A DNA stretch of 64,000 nucleotides from Gemmatimonadota bacterium. Lineage in GTDB: Bacteria; Latescibacterota; UBA2968; UBA8231. Location: assembly GCA_018672475.1 (NCBI GenBank), contig JABHFS010000168.1:1-64000 (forward strand), given 5' to 3'. The notes below the pieces were generated by a model, which saw nothing but the letters and a program-made list of their open reading frames with translations, did no database searches and had not been told where the DNA came from. The translations under genes were made by a program, and so were the position numbers. This document shows, in pieces, positions 18,002-27,385 of the stretch. Position 1 is the first letter of the stretch. Every line of letters begins with the position of its first letter.

Positions 18002-21000
18002 CACTTGACCAGCGTCATTTTCCGGGTCTGGCGAAACTGACCACTTTCGAGCAGGTAGAAATACACCCCAGCTCCGGCCTGATAACCCTCGTCGTTGCGG
18101 CCATCCCACGCCAAGCGGTGATACCCGGCTTCAATCTGACTGTTCAGCAGAGTGCGCACCCGCTGGCCGAGAACATTGAAGACCGAGAGCCGCACCTGGG
18201 CCCTGCTCGGCAGCGCGAAGGGGATACTGGTACTGGGGTTAAAGGGGTTGGGGAAGTTCTGTTCCAGATCGGGCCTGAGCGGCAATAGCGCCTGCGCCAA
18301 ACTACCCTGCCAGCGCAGATCCTCGCGCTCATAGGTCGAACTCAATAACACACCCTGACCCGTCCGCACCGACTGCAACGCGTCCTCGCGCAGAATCTCG
18401 AAACGCAACCTCGCCAGTGCCCCACTGCCCGCCGCCGACCACTGCTTGCCATAACGCGAGCCGATCACCTCGATCTTGCCGTCAGCGTCGGTCCGGGTCT
18501 CAAAGACCGCACCCAACGGATTGGCGGCGAAAACATCGCCTTCTTTGCTGCCATCGGCAACCAGGCGCATCGCCTGCGGGTCGAAATGCAAGTCGAATTC
18601 ATAACCGGCCAAATCATCGAGGTCGCGCACCTGCACGGCGAGTTCAATCTCCCGCCCTACCCATAAAGGCTGGCGCACGTCAAAGAGCGGCAAGATCTCA
18701 ACCGCGGCGCCCTCATTGGCGTCGACCACCGCCCGTTTGTAGACCGGCGGCGCGCCGAACCCCCTGCTATTGCCAAAATTCGACGTCGTCGCGGTCAGAT
18801 CCGCAGCCCCGACCTGGTTGTCGTTATTGAGATCAGCCTGGTGAAAGCTCGGCACAGTCGTCGTAGTACCCCAAGCGGCAATGATAATATTGACATCGTC
18901 CTCGTTAATCTCATTGTCTTCGCTGGTGTCGCCGGCGATCAGGCGCCTACCCGAGTTGGCCAGGGCCGAGGTCGGATCACCGCGCAAATCGGAACCCAAT
19001 AGGGTCACCGCCACCGTCTGTCCATTCGTCACTGTAAAGGTATCGGTGCGCCCGCTGACGTGGCTGGTGTCCTTCACTGTCAAGATATAACGCCCCGGCG
19101 GCACGCTACTCAAACTCAACGCCCCGGTCGTCAGAGCAGACTGGACCTCGATGGTGTCGCTGGTCGCGGTGACCTCGTCGTTGGCGCTCTTGTAGATCGC
19201 GTCACTGATATCTATGGTGCTGCCCGGCTGACGCAAGTGCACGTCGAGAAAAGTCTGAAAATTACTGTCGCCCAGGGTACGGCCTTCAAGTTCAATCGTC
19301 GCGGTAACCGTCCCGCGGGCTACGCGAGCGAATGACGGATCTACTAGAGTCAGCCCCTCGCTGCTATCGAAGGGATCGAGCTTGCCTTCGACACCGAGTA
19401 CGGTGCCGGCCTCGCCGGTCGCGAAAGTCATGGACGGCGCCGCCACCAAGTTGCCGGTGGGCACCAATTGGAACCGGGCCAACCGCGCCGGTTGGGTCGT
19501 GCTACCAACGACCTGCCCGAGAAAGCTCGACTTGGTAAATTTTAATTTGTTGGTACCCGGGTCAAAGCTGTTCTCGATCGGCGTCGTACCGGAAAAGATC
19601 TCGTTGAGGTCAACGAAGGGCTGCGGTCCCGTTGCCGTGCTCTGGTCAACAATCGAAAAACTAGTGCTGCTGCTGAGATTGAGCACGATCTGCACTAGAT
19701 TGATCGGGCTGGAGTGCTGCACCATCACGTCCATCGTTATCGTATCGCCCACTGCGACGACCTGGTCGGTCGGGCTGAGGCTGATATTCGGCAATGAGCC
19801 GGTACCCGAAAGGGCAAGTGCGGCTGCTGAGCGGGGCACGGTATTGGTGCCATCGGAGAAAGTCGGGTCCGCATTGATCGCCGCGTAGACAAAATAGCTA
19901 CTGCCGGCAGCACCGAAAAGTTTGGTGTTCCAATCGAAGAAATCGAGACTGTCCTCGCGAATCGAGGTAATCGTACCCGTCAATAAGCCATTCGAACTAT
20001 TGAGCAGAAAACCGGTCGCGCCGATATCGTTCTCAAGCTGCTGGTTGGTGGTAAAATTCGAGGTCGTCGAGGCATACAGCCTGATATAGGCGTCGTCGGT
20101 ACCCGAACCGTCGTCGACCAAATAATCATCCCAGGCTACGCGCAACACATCGTTCTTCTGGAAGCTGCCGTAGTCGTCGAGCTTGGAACTGAGCAGTGTG
20201 ATGTGCGGATCGTGATCCATCGTCAGCGCCCCGCCTAGTGCCACATTACTATTGCCGTTCGCATCGCGAATCACGGCGTAGAGCCAGACCTTGCGCTTGA
20301 TGCGCGGTACGTCATTGGGCGGATTCCTCAGATCCCAGACGAACATGTCGGACTTGCCTTCGGCGTCCTCGGTTAGTCCCTTGACTACAATCTGGGTATC
20401 CGAATCCTTGAGCAACGAATCGGGGAAATTCTCGTAGTTGATCGCCGCTGGGTTGTCCGTGGTAAAGTAGAAATCAATCGTCGCGTTGTTGTCGAAATCC
20501 TGGTCGCCACGGCCTTTCTGCCATTGGATCGAATAGATCGGCTGCGAGCCGGTATTGATCTTGCGGTGCGTGTCCTTCGGCGGTTCGTAGAAGGTGAACG
20601 AGGGTGAATGCTTGACCGTCAGCGCCGCATCGGACTGACCGACCGCGATATTCAGTGAATCGCTGGCCACCAAATAGATGAAATACGCATTCTCGACCAC
20701 CGTCTGCGAATCGACGAGCGCCCCGACGCGGACGGCCACCGAATCGGTGATATCCCAGGAAAAATCGGTCGCGATGCTGGTCAAGGTGTCGGTGCCGGTA
20801 ATCGGAATCGCCCGGACCCCGGACACGCTCTTGCCCAAGGTGAATTGTTGGCTAGGAAAAGTGCCGATGGTAGACACCGAGCTAAGCCCGCTCACCGACG
20901 AGTAGAATAGTTGGATCTCGGCCGTACCCTGTAGATCGAAGTCCCGCACCGTGAAATCCAAATCGTAGGGATTTGCATTCTCGCCACTGCGCACGCCGGT

Positions 21001-23781
21001 GTCGACGGTATCGGACCCAGCCGGGTCGACATGCAGGATAATCGGCTTGTGCTTGATGGTCAACGCGCCCGGACTGCGGGCGAAAGTCGGCGGGTTCTTC
21101 TGGTCGTCGGCAACCAAATAGATATAGTACTGCCCACTAATGACCTGGGTGATCGCGGCGAAGAGTTTGGCCTTTAACGCAGCCGACGGCTCATCCCAGG
21201 TGTAGGATCCGTTCTGGCCCTCAATAAAGTCATCGGTGCCACTGGCAAAGACCGACGAAATGTCGTTCTCGTCGGCGATCAGTGTGCTAAAAATGCGAAC
21301 ATCCTGCACCGAGGCGAGCGAGCTGTCGGGCGAAAAATAAAGCGAAGCCAACAGGTCCCCCCTCGACATATAGTCATCAACGTCGCTAAGGCTATAAACG
21401 ATCGAATACGAGGTGCTGGCTTCGTCGCCGATGCCGTCGGGCTGAGAGATCGAGACCGATGGCGAAGTGTTGGAGGTAACGATATCAATGTCGGCACCGA
21501 GCATAAAGAAGTCTCCGGCAACTACGAAGGCAGCGCCTGTCGGGTCAGCTACCGGTGTCACCGTACCACCCACCGCGGGACTGGCCACCGTATTCGTAGC
21601 CGAACTCGTCTTCACCGCCTGGAGATTCGTCGACGAATCGCTGCCCAAGACATTGAGTTTGACTAATAGGCCCTTCTTGTCGTCGTCATCACCCCATTCG
21701 TTGGTGGTAGCGGTATCCTCGTTGAATTTGCCTTCGAAGAATTTGTCCGAATCGCGCAGGCTCGTACCGACGCTCTCCCAGTCACCGGCAAGAAAACCGT
21801 CGCTGGACTTACCCGTCGCTCCTAAGCCGCTACCGTCCGCGTTGTCGGCCACATGCACGTAGATCGCATTATTAGCAATAGTGGTGGAGAGATTCTGCGG
21901 GTTGATGGGCGTATAACTCAGGTCATACTGGAAAGCTCCCACCGGTACCGACTGGTCCTCGGAGGTGACGGCCCGGCCCAATACCTTAAAATAAGCGTGG
22001 TGGTTTACGTCGCTGATCCCGTGTACACCAAGCCCCTCGCCGGTGCCACCGGAAAAGACCAGATAGACACTGGCATCGCTCGCGGCCTTGGCCAGCACCG
22101 GAGACCCGAGGAAAATGTCGGTCGTGGCAATACCGTCCTCCGTCGCCAAGTCCGAATCGTCATCGGCCACCTTTTCGGGCAAAGTCCAACTCGTGCCATT
22201 GTAAAAACCATAATAGATATCGTGCTCACCCGCCCCCGTAGTGGCATTGCCGCCGACATACGAAAAGCCGGCGCTAAAGGCGATATGCAATTCGCCCTTG
22301 TCTGGCAGGCGTTCATCGACGACCGCCGCCACGCGGCCGGTCACCGTCCAGTCCAGATCTATATTGTAATTCGTCGCATCTTCGTAGACCGGCGAAGTCG
22401 CCGTGCTCCACACCGCGGCGGCCGAAGCCTTGTTCCAGCCCGCGCTCGCGCCGATCGCGTTGTCGTAGGTGTATTTATTAAAAAAGACGGTCTCAAAGTT
22501 GGCGTCGCCAAACTTGTAGACCGCGTAGATCTTGTCGGGTGAACTTTGTTTGTCGACCACCACGGTCGGGAAGAAGAAATGTGCATCTTCCTCAATCGCC
22601 GCCGCCCCGGCTTCGTCGGTAAAGTCGTCGATACCGGCCCCGTCGGCGTCCTGGTTCCAGCCCGTGCCGCCAACCGTCTTCCACGCATCAGCCAACAGTG
22701 TCTTATGCTCGACAGAGTTCCCCGTGTCATTGAAATAGGCAATATGCAGCACATCACCGGTGCCCATGTCGATATCCGGACCAGTATGGCGCCCGGCGTC
22801 AGGCGAGATCCGCACCCCACCACCGCTGCCGGTATTGGCCGTCGAACCAATCCCCACCATAGTGAAAGGTGTGGTTTCGCGGTCGACCTTCGCCAACATG
22901 ATGTCGTCGGCACCAGTACCTTGGGTAGAGCCGCGTACATAGCTAATGTAAATATTGTCGCGTTGGTCGATCGCCATGCGTGGGAAAGCCGTTGAACGAC
23001 TGCCTACGGTCAACGTATCGTTGATAACGATCGAATTGTCGCCCGGCAGCCACGAAGCGCCGCCGTTTTCCGAATAATTGAAATAGATATTGTCTGAGTC
23101 GCCGCTGGTAAGGCTAAAATTGTCCGTATGGCCATCCGCCGAGTGGTTCATCGCATAGACCACCCGCGGGTTACCGCGACTGTCCACTTCGATGTCCAAT
23201 GTCGAAAAACCGCTAGTGCTGCCCGCCACGTTTATAGTGATCAGATCGTAGCGCAGCGCACCCGAAACGCTGGCTGGCGAAGAAAAGGTCTTGCCCTTGT
23301 CCTCGCTGCGCGCGTAGCGAACATGGTAGATCGGCGTCGTCACCGGACTAGTCGTTTCCTGGGAGATCCAGGCCATATGGATCACCCCATCGGCGTCGAC
23401 GACTAGATCGGTCTGTAAGCCGTCGACGTCCGTGCTCTCGACCTGCTTACTCTGTTCTATATTATGGAAGTGGCCGTAGACCGGATGTGTTGGGGTAGCG
23501 GCTTGGCTGAGGTCGGCGCGCACAGTGACTTGGCGACCCAAAACAAAGTTCTGCTGGGTCGTGCTGTCCTGGCTTGAGAAACCCACCGGGGTGCGATTCT
23601 CAAAGGTCGGTGCCGCGCCGTAGATCTCGGGTGCTAGCCATAACAACAGCAGCAACCCGATCGCGATCCAGGGGACTGAGAATCGCCCCGTCTGGCCCGG
23701 CCGACGGCCGAAGATCAAATATGTATTGCTCTGAGCTGAGGGTCTCACAATTCCATTCCTTAGAATTATCGCTCCACCCAT
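18001..23781 (-). CDS. Giant secreted modular protein, upstream paralogue
   Basis: A 1,926-residue paralogue of the next gene with the same module order. The signal peptide is the segment around WIAIGLLLLLWLAPEIYGA, preceded by a long N-terminal extension. It is followed by FENRTPVGFSSQDSTT, the propeller-like repeats, Ig-like stretches, a cohesin-like domain, dockerin-like loops (DNEINEDDV and DLNNDNQVGAADL), a second cohesin-like domain and the tail NFPNPFNPST ending MTLVK. A GTG at 23748 with AAGGA eight bases upstream is an alternative start that still keeps the signal peptide. The two genes form a two-gene transcription unit. The tail type suggests export and cell-surface anchoring in FCB bacteria; the ligand or enzyme activity is unknown. 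Confidence 0.85.
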   Translation of the reverse strand: MGGAIILRNGIVRPSAQSNTYLIFGRRPGQTGRFSVPWIAIGLLLLLWLAPEIYGAAPTFENRTPVGFSSQDSTTQQNFVLGRQVTVRADLSQAATPTHPVYGHFHNIEQSKQVESTDVDGLQTDLVVDADGVIHMAWISQETTSPVTTPIYHVRYARSEDKGKTFSSPASVSGALRYDLITINVAGSTSGFSTLDIEVDSRGNPRVVYAMNHSADGHTDNFSLTSGDSDNIYFNYSENGGASWLPGDNSIVINDTLTVGSRSTAFPRMAIDQRDNIYISYVRGSTQGTGADDIMLAKVDRETTPFTMVGIGSTANTGSGGGVRISPDAGRHTGPDIDMGTGDVLHIAYFNDTGNSVEHKTLLADAWKTVGGTGWNQDADGAGIDDFTDEAGAAAIEEDAHFFFPTVVVDKQSSPDKIYAVYKFGDANFETVFFNKYTYDNAIGASAGWNKASAAAVWSTATSPVYEDATNYNIDLDWTVTGRVAAVVDERLPDKGELHIAFSAGFSYVGGNATTGAGEHDIYYGFYNGTSWTLPEKVADDDSDLATEDGIATTDIFLGSPVLAKAASDASVYLVFSGGTGEGLGVHGISDVNHHAYFKVLGRAVTSEDQSVPVGAFQYDLSYTPINPQNLSTTIANNAIYVHVADNADGSGLGATGKSSDGFLAGDWESVGTSLRDSDKFFEGKFNEDTATTNEWGDDDDKKGLLVKLNVLGSDSSTNLQAVKTSSATNTVASPAVGGTVTPVADPTGAAFVVAGDFFMLGADIDIVTSNTSPSVSISQPDGIGDEASTSYSIVYSLSDVDDYMSRGDLLASLYFSPDSSLASVQDVRIFSTLIADENDISSVFASGTDDFIEGQNGSYTWDEPSAALKAKLFAAITQVISGQYYIYLVADDQKNPPTFARSPGALTIKHKPIILHVDPAGSDTVDTGVRSGENANPYDLDFTVRDFDLQGTAEIQLFYSSVSGLSSVSTIGTFPSQQFTLGKSVSGVRAIPITGTDTLTSIATDFSWDITDSVAVRVGALVDSQTVVENAYFIYLVASDSLNIAVGQSDAALTVKHSPSFTFYEPPKDTHRKINTGSQPIYSIQWQKGRGDQDFDNNATIDFYFTTDNPAAINYENFPDSLLKDSDTQIVVKGLTEDAEGKSDMFVWDLRNPPNDVPRIKRKVWLYAVIRDANGNSNVALGGALTMDHDPHITLLSSKLDDYGSFQKNDVLRVAWDDYLVDDGSGTDDAYIRLYASTTSNFTTNQQLENDIGATGFLLNSSNGLLTGTITSIREDSLDFFDWNTKLFGAAGSSYFVYAAINADPTFSDGTNTVPRSAAALALSGTGSLPNISLSPTDQVVAVGDTITMDVMVQHSSPINLVQIVLNLSSSTSFSIVDQSTATGPQPFVDLNEIFSGTTPIENSFDPGTNKLKFTKSSFLGQVVGSTTQPARLARFQLVPTGNLVAAPSMTFATGEAGTVLGVEGKLDPFDSSEGLTLVDPSFARVARGTVTATIELEGRTLGDSNFQTFLDVHLRQPGSTIDISDAIYKSANDEVTATSDTIEVQSALTTGALSLSSVPPGRYILTVKDTSHVSGRTDTFTVTNGQTVAVTLLGSDLRGDPTSALANSGRRLIAGDTSEDNEINEDDVNIIIAAWGTTTTVPSFHQADLNNDNQVGAADLTATTSNFGNSRGFGAPPVYKRAVVDANEGAAVEILPLFDVRQPLWVGREIELAVQVRDLDDLAGYEFDLHFDPQAMRLVADGSKEGDVFAANPLGAVFETRTDADGKIEVIGSRYGKQWSAAGSGALARLRFEILREDALQSVRTGQGVLLSSTYEREDLRWQGSLAQALLPLRPDLEQNFPNPFNPSTSIPFALPSRAQVRLSVFNVLGQRVRTLLNSQIEAGYHRLAWDGRNDEGYQAGAGVYFYLLESGQFRQTRKMTLVK

Positions 23782-24040
23782 TCGGAGCGAACGAATCCCT
23801 TCAATTGCCTATATCTCAGCAAGAACAATGCCATACTATGTATAGAGTAGATTTCCAGTCCATACCCCCATGGAGAGCATATTACCCCCCTACCTTGGGA
23901 AATTTATTCCTCCTTATTGGGAACCAACTTCCCTTGCAATTCCCTTTTTTCCTCGACTACCCCCCTCATTTAGCCCGATTCCACCCTGGCATGGGATTTG
24001 CCCCCTTCCTGGTGCAGGTCCCACTCAGGGAGGAAGTGTT
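23782..24040. other. Divergent intergenic region between secreted protein genes
   Basis: About 260 bases separate the giant paralogue operon from the divergent cohesin/Ig protein. The region is pyrimidine-rich on the plus strand, with runs of C and T, and holds a short inverted repeat GGGAA-N5-TTCCC. The in-frame upstream extension of the plus-strand ORF runs through it, but its Pro-rich translation looks non-coding. No confident promoter boxes were found. Confidence 0.4.
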
Positions 24041-27000
24041 TTGCACAAACAGAATCTATTTAGCCTTATTCTTGTAGTTTTTAGCCTACCGGCGAATTTG
24101 CTTGCCGCTCGGCTGGAACTGCGCCATGCCGATACCGGGGCCACGGAAGCCTCCATCCTCGTCGGCCAAGAAATCGAAATCGAGGTCTGGATCGACTCGG
24201 AGAACGAAGCGATTTCTGGGGCGGCCATCTTTCTCAGTTTCGACGAGACGCGCTTTGCCCTAGTCGAAAACGACCGGGCCGAAGAGACGGGCTACCAGCC
24301 CTTCGCGCCCGGCGTATTTCTCGGCAATGGCGAGATCTACCGAAATTATATGCTCACCGAAGACGACCCGGCCGCCGACGCCCCCGGCACGCAACTCGAC
24401 TATAGCATCGTCCGCGCCGAGGACCAAGGAGAAGGTCCGGTCGCCTCGTTCCGCCTGCGCACTTTAGCACCGATCAGGGAAGGGACCATCCTCATCGACG
24501 AGAGCGGAGTGCGCGAAACGCGTTTCTTTTTGCCCGACGGCCGCCAGCGCTCCTTCCGCTTTATCACCCCGCTCAAGCTCACAGTACAGGGCATCTCGAT
24601 CAACGGCTTGCCCGAGCAATTGATATTGCCCCGCGGCAGTTCGCAAGCATTGCATTTGGACGACATGGTCTTTGACCCCCTTTACGGGCCGGACGAATTG
24701 ACCTGGACGGTCTCGGCAACTCCGTCATTAACTCCGGACCGCAACGGCAACGACCTGATTCTGCAAGCGCCAGCCGACGCTTCGCCCTGGGAGCGCCTAA
24801 TCGTCACCGTCACCAACCCGGACGGTCAGACCGCATCCGATACGGTCGATGTTTTTGTCAATGCGCCACCGGTCCTCAACTCACTCTCGACGTTGGTCTT
24901 CGCCGAGGACGAATCCTACGATATTCCCCTCGATGCACTGGTTGATGACCCCGATACGCAAGCCGATTTACTCATCTGGAGCGTTTTGAGCAGCCGGGAA
25001 ATTCAAGTGGAGATCGCCGGCCCACCCTATATCGCCCATCTCTCCGCCCTGCCCGAGTGGCACGGCCAGGGACAGATCGCGCTCGTCGTTGAGGACAACC
25101 ACGCCTTTGCCGACACCTTGCAGATCACCGTTGAAGTCAATCCGGTCAACGACGCCCCGCGCCTGCTCTCCTCGCCAAACGTGCGGCTGACCATGGGCAA
25201 ACAAGACAGCAGCCTGGTCTTGGCAAATCTAATCGCCGATATCGAAGACGCGACCGAAGACTTGGGGTTTTCTTGGAGCGGCAACGAGCACGTCGGACTC
25301 GAGCTTAGCGAGGGCCGTCTTATACTCGACGGCCCCGCCGATTGGGAGGGCACCGAGGAGATCACCCTGATCTTCGAGGATTCGGGCGGGCTGACCGCGA
25401 TCGGCCCGCTGACCGTGACGATCGCACCTTCCCTGCCACCGAATGTGGTCAACCCGCCGCAGCGCTTAGGCCTGACCGCCGGCGATCATCACTTATTGGC
25501 ACTCGACGATGTTGCCGTCGATCCAGATGACCCGGGCGAGAGCTTACTCTGGACCGTACAAGGCCAGAACCGACTGAACATTCAACTCAGCGGCGGACGC
25601 CTGGTCCGCATAGAAGCCCCGGCCGATTTTGTCGGCATCGAAACCCTGACCTTGACGGTCACCGACCCTTCGGGCGGCAATAGTTCTTTCGATCTAACCG
25701 TATTCGCCGCCTCGCCCGACGGCGGTCCCCTGCTCGCGGCACTGCCCGATATCAGCCTACCGCTAGCCGGCGTCGATACTTCGATCGATCTCGACGACTA
25801 TGTCTTCGACCTCGATCACAACAACGACGACTTAGTTTTCTTCTTACCCGAACGCGACGATGTCGCACTGCGCGTCGACCCATTGACTCACGTGCTGATC
25901 ATCGAAACCGGCCCCACCGCGCAACCCGGACAACTCGAACTCGAAGTGCGCGTCGTCGACCCCGACGGCCACGAGGCCGTCGCACTCTTACGACTCGAAC
26001 TGCTCGGCGAAAAGACCGACACAGGGCTGTCTTTTACCTTCAACCCCATCCCCAACTTCACCCTCATCAACGGTCAGATTCACTCTTTCGGCCTCGACGA
26101 CTTCGTCGCCGGCGACTATGCTCCGGAGACCGTCGTCTGGCAGGTCAGCGGCCAACAAAACTTGATGGTCATCGTCGATCCGACGACCCGCCAGGCCAGC
26201 GTGCGCGCAACCGGAGGCTGGACCGGCAGCGAAGAAATTACCTTTATCGCCGAAGTCCCCGAATTGCCGGCGCAAATACGGACTGTGCGCATTACCATCA
26301 TTACCGCTCCGGATGCCATACCGACGGTCGACCTGCCCGCGTTAAGCGCCTTACCGGCCCTACGACTCGAAGCCGGCGCCTTTGACCAAAGCCTCGATCT
26401 CGACGCCTTTATCACCGGCGCCGACGCGGCTGATTTCACCTGGGAGCTAAGTAGCGGCGAGCACGTCCGCGCATTAGTCGACGCGGAGACCCACCGCCTG
26501 CTGATTTTCACCGACGAGGGTTTCAACGGCGAGGAAATGCTGACGATAGTTGGTATCTTGAGCGATGGCACCCGCCTCGAAACCGCCCTGCATGTAGAAG
26601 TCCATTCCACCAACGCCTTGGTCTTTGCGCTCAACCCGCGCACGGAGGTGCCGCTCTTCGCCGGAGCCACGGCCCTGCGTTTACCATTTGACGAACTTAT
26701 TGAAGGCGAAGTCGACCCGGCCCTATTGCTGTGGGTCGCCAAAGGCCTACAACCAGTCGCGGTAAACTATGACCCGGCGGACCACAGCCTGGTTCTGACC
26801 CCCAATACGCCCTGGCAAACCAGCGAGATCATCGAACTTATCGCCGTTGACCCGCAAGGCAACGAATATTCAGGATTAGTGCTGGCGCAAGTCTTGCCCA
26901 CCGACGGTAGCCTCGGTCTCGAAAGCGAAGATTTCCAACTCGTGCTGCTGCCCAACCCCCTGCATCCCGCCTATCTCGATCTCTACGTGATCAGTCAACT

Positions 27001-27259
27001 CGGAGCGAGCGAAACGCCGATGCTGCGCATCTCGGACGGCCTATGGTCCGATCTCTTACTCTCCGAGCACAGCGCTGGGATCTGGCAAGCCAACCACACC
27101 TTTACCGCCAACCAACAGGGCCAATTCGAATTCCTCGCCCTAAGCATCGCACCCGACAGACAGCTCTTCAAATCCACACAAACGTTGAACTTGACCGTGC
27201 CCAACGCGAAAAAAGTAATCGCAATAACGGGCGGCTACGGATGGCCCAACGCCGAATGA
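24041..27259 (+). CDS. Secreted cohesin-like and Ig-repeat protein
   Basis: I start this protein at TTG 24041, giving 1,072 residues, because GGGAGG lies seven bases before it and the following residues LHKQNLFSLILVVFSLPANL form a signal peptide. The ORF-track start at 23870 adds 57 unlikely Pro-rich residues. A cohesin-like domain occupies about residues 22-160 (LELRHADTGATEASILVGQ onward). Roughly ten cadherin- or Ig-like repeats of about 85-95 residues follow, with recurring blocks such as EEITLIFEDSGG and ETLTLTVTDPSGG. No dockerin, transmembrane anchor or NPFNPST tail is seen at the C-terminus. It may be a scaffold or adhesin. It is divergent from the two giant paralogues. Confidence 0.8.
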   Translation: MHKQNLFSLILVVFSLPANLLAARLELRHADTGATEASILVGQEIEIEVWIDSENEAISGAAIFLSFDETRFALVENDRAEETGYQPFAPGVFLGNGEIYRNYMLTEDDPAADAPGTQLDYSIVRAEDQGEGPVASFRLRTLAPIREGTILIDESGVRETRFFLPDGRQRSFRFITPLKLTVQGISINGLPEQLILPRGSSQALHLDDMVFDPLYGPDELTWTVSATPSLTPDRNGNDLILQAPADASPWERLIVTVTNPDGQTASDTVDVFVNAPPVLNSLSTLVFAEDESYDIPLDALVDDPDTQADLLIWSVLSSREIQVEIAGPPYIAHLSALPEWHGQGQIALVVEDNHAFADTLQITVEVNPVNDAPRLLSSPNVRLTMGKQDSSLVLANLIADIEDATEDLGFSWSGNEHVGLELSEGRLILDGPADWEGTEEITLIFEDSGGLTAIGPLTVTIAPSLPPNVVNPPQRLGLTAGDHHLLALDDVAVDPDDPGESLLWTVQGQNRLNIQLSGGRLVRIEAPADFVGIETLTLTVTDPSGGNSSFDLTVFAASPDGGPLLAALPDISLPLAGVDTSIDLDDYVFDLDHNNDDLVFFLPERDDVALRVDPLTHVLIIETGPTAQPGQLELEVRVVDPDGHEAVALLRLELLGEKTDTGLSFTFNPIPNFTLINGQIHSFGLDDFVAGDYAPETVVWQVSGQQNLMVIVDPTTRQASVRATGGWTGSEEITFIAEVPELPAQIRTVRITIITAPDAIPTVDLPALSALPALRLEAGAFDQSLDLDAFITGADAADFTWELSSGEHVRALVDAETHRLLIFTDEGFNGEEMLTIVGILSDGTRLETALHVEVHSTNALVFALNPRTEVPLFAGATALRLPFDELIEGEVDPALLLWVAKGLQPVAVNYDPADHSLVLTPNTPWQTSEIIELIAVDPQGNEYSGLVLAQVLPTDGSLGLESEDFQLVLLPNPLHPAYLDLYVISQLGASETPMLRISDGLWSDLLLSEHSAGIWQANHTFTANQQGQFEFLALSIAPDRQLFKSTQTLNLTVPNAKKVIAITGGYGWPNAE

Positions 27260-27304
27260 ACACCCTGCGCTGACTTCCTCCGCCGATCCTTCCAGCGCAA
27301 TAGA

Positions 27305-27341
27305 AAACGCCGCCGCCCCCACAACGAGGCCGGCGGCGTTT
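27305..27341. terminator. Bidirectional hairpin terminator
   Basis: AAACGCCGCCG pairs with CGGCGGCGTTT around a 15-base loop, giving a strong stem flanked by A and T bases. It lies between the convergent cohesin/Ig gene and the solute-binding protein gene and could serve both. Confidence 0.75.
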
Positions 27342-27385
27342 CTGTTATATGCGGCTCATCACACCATCACCGCCCGTCCACCCAT

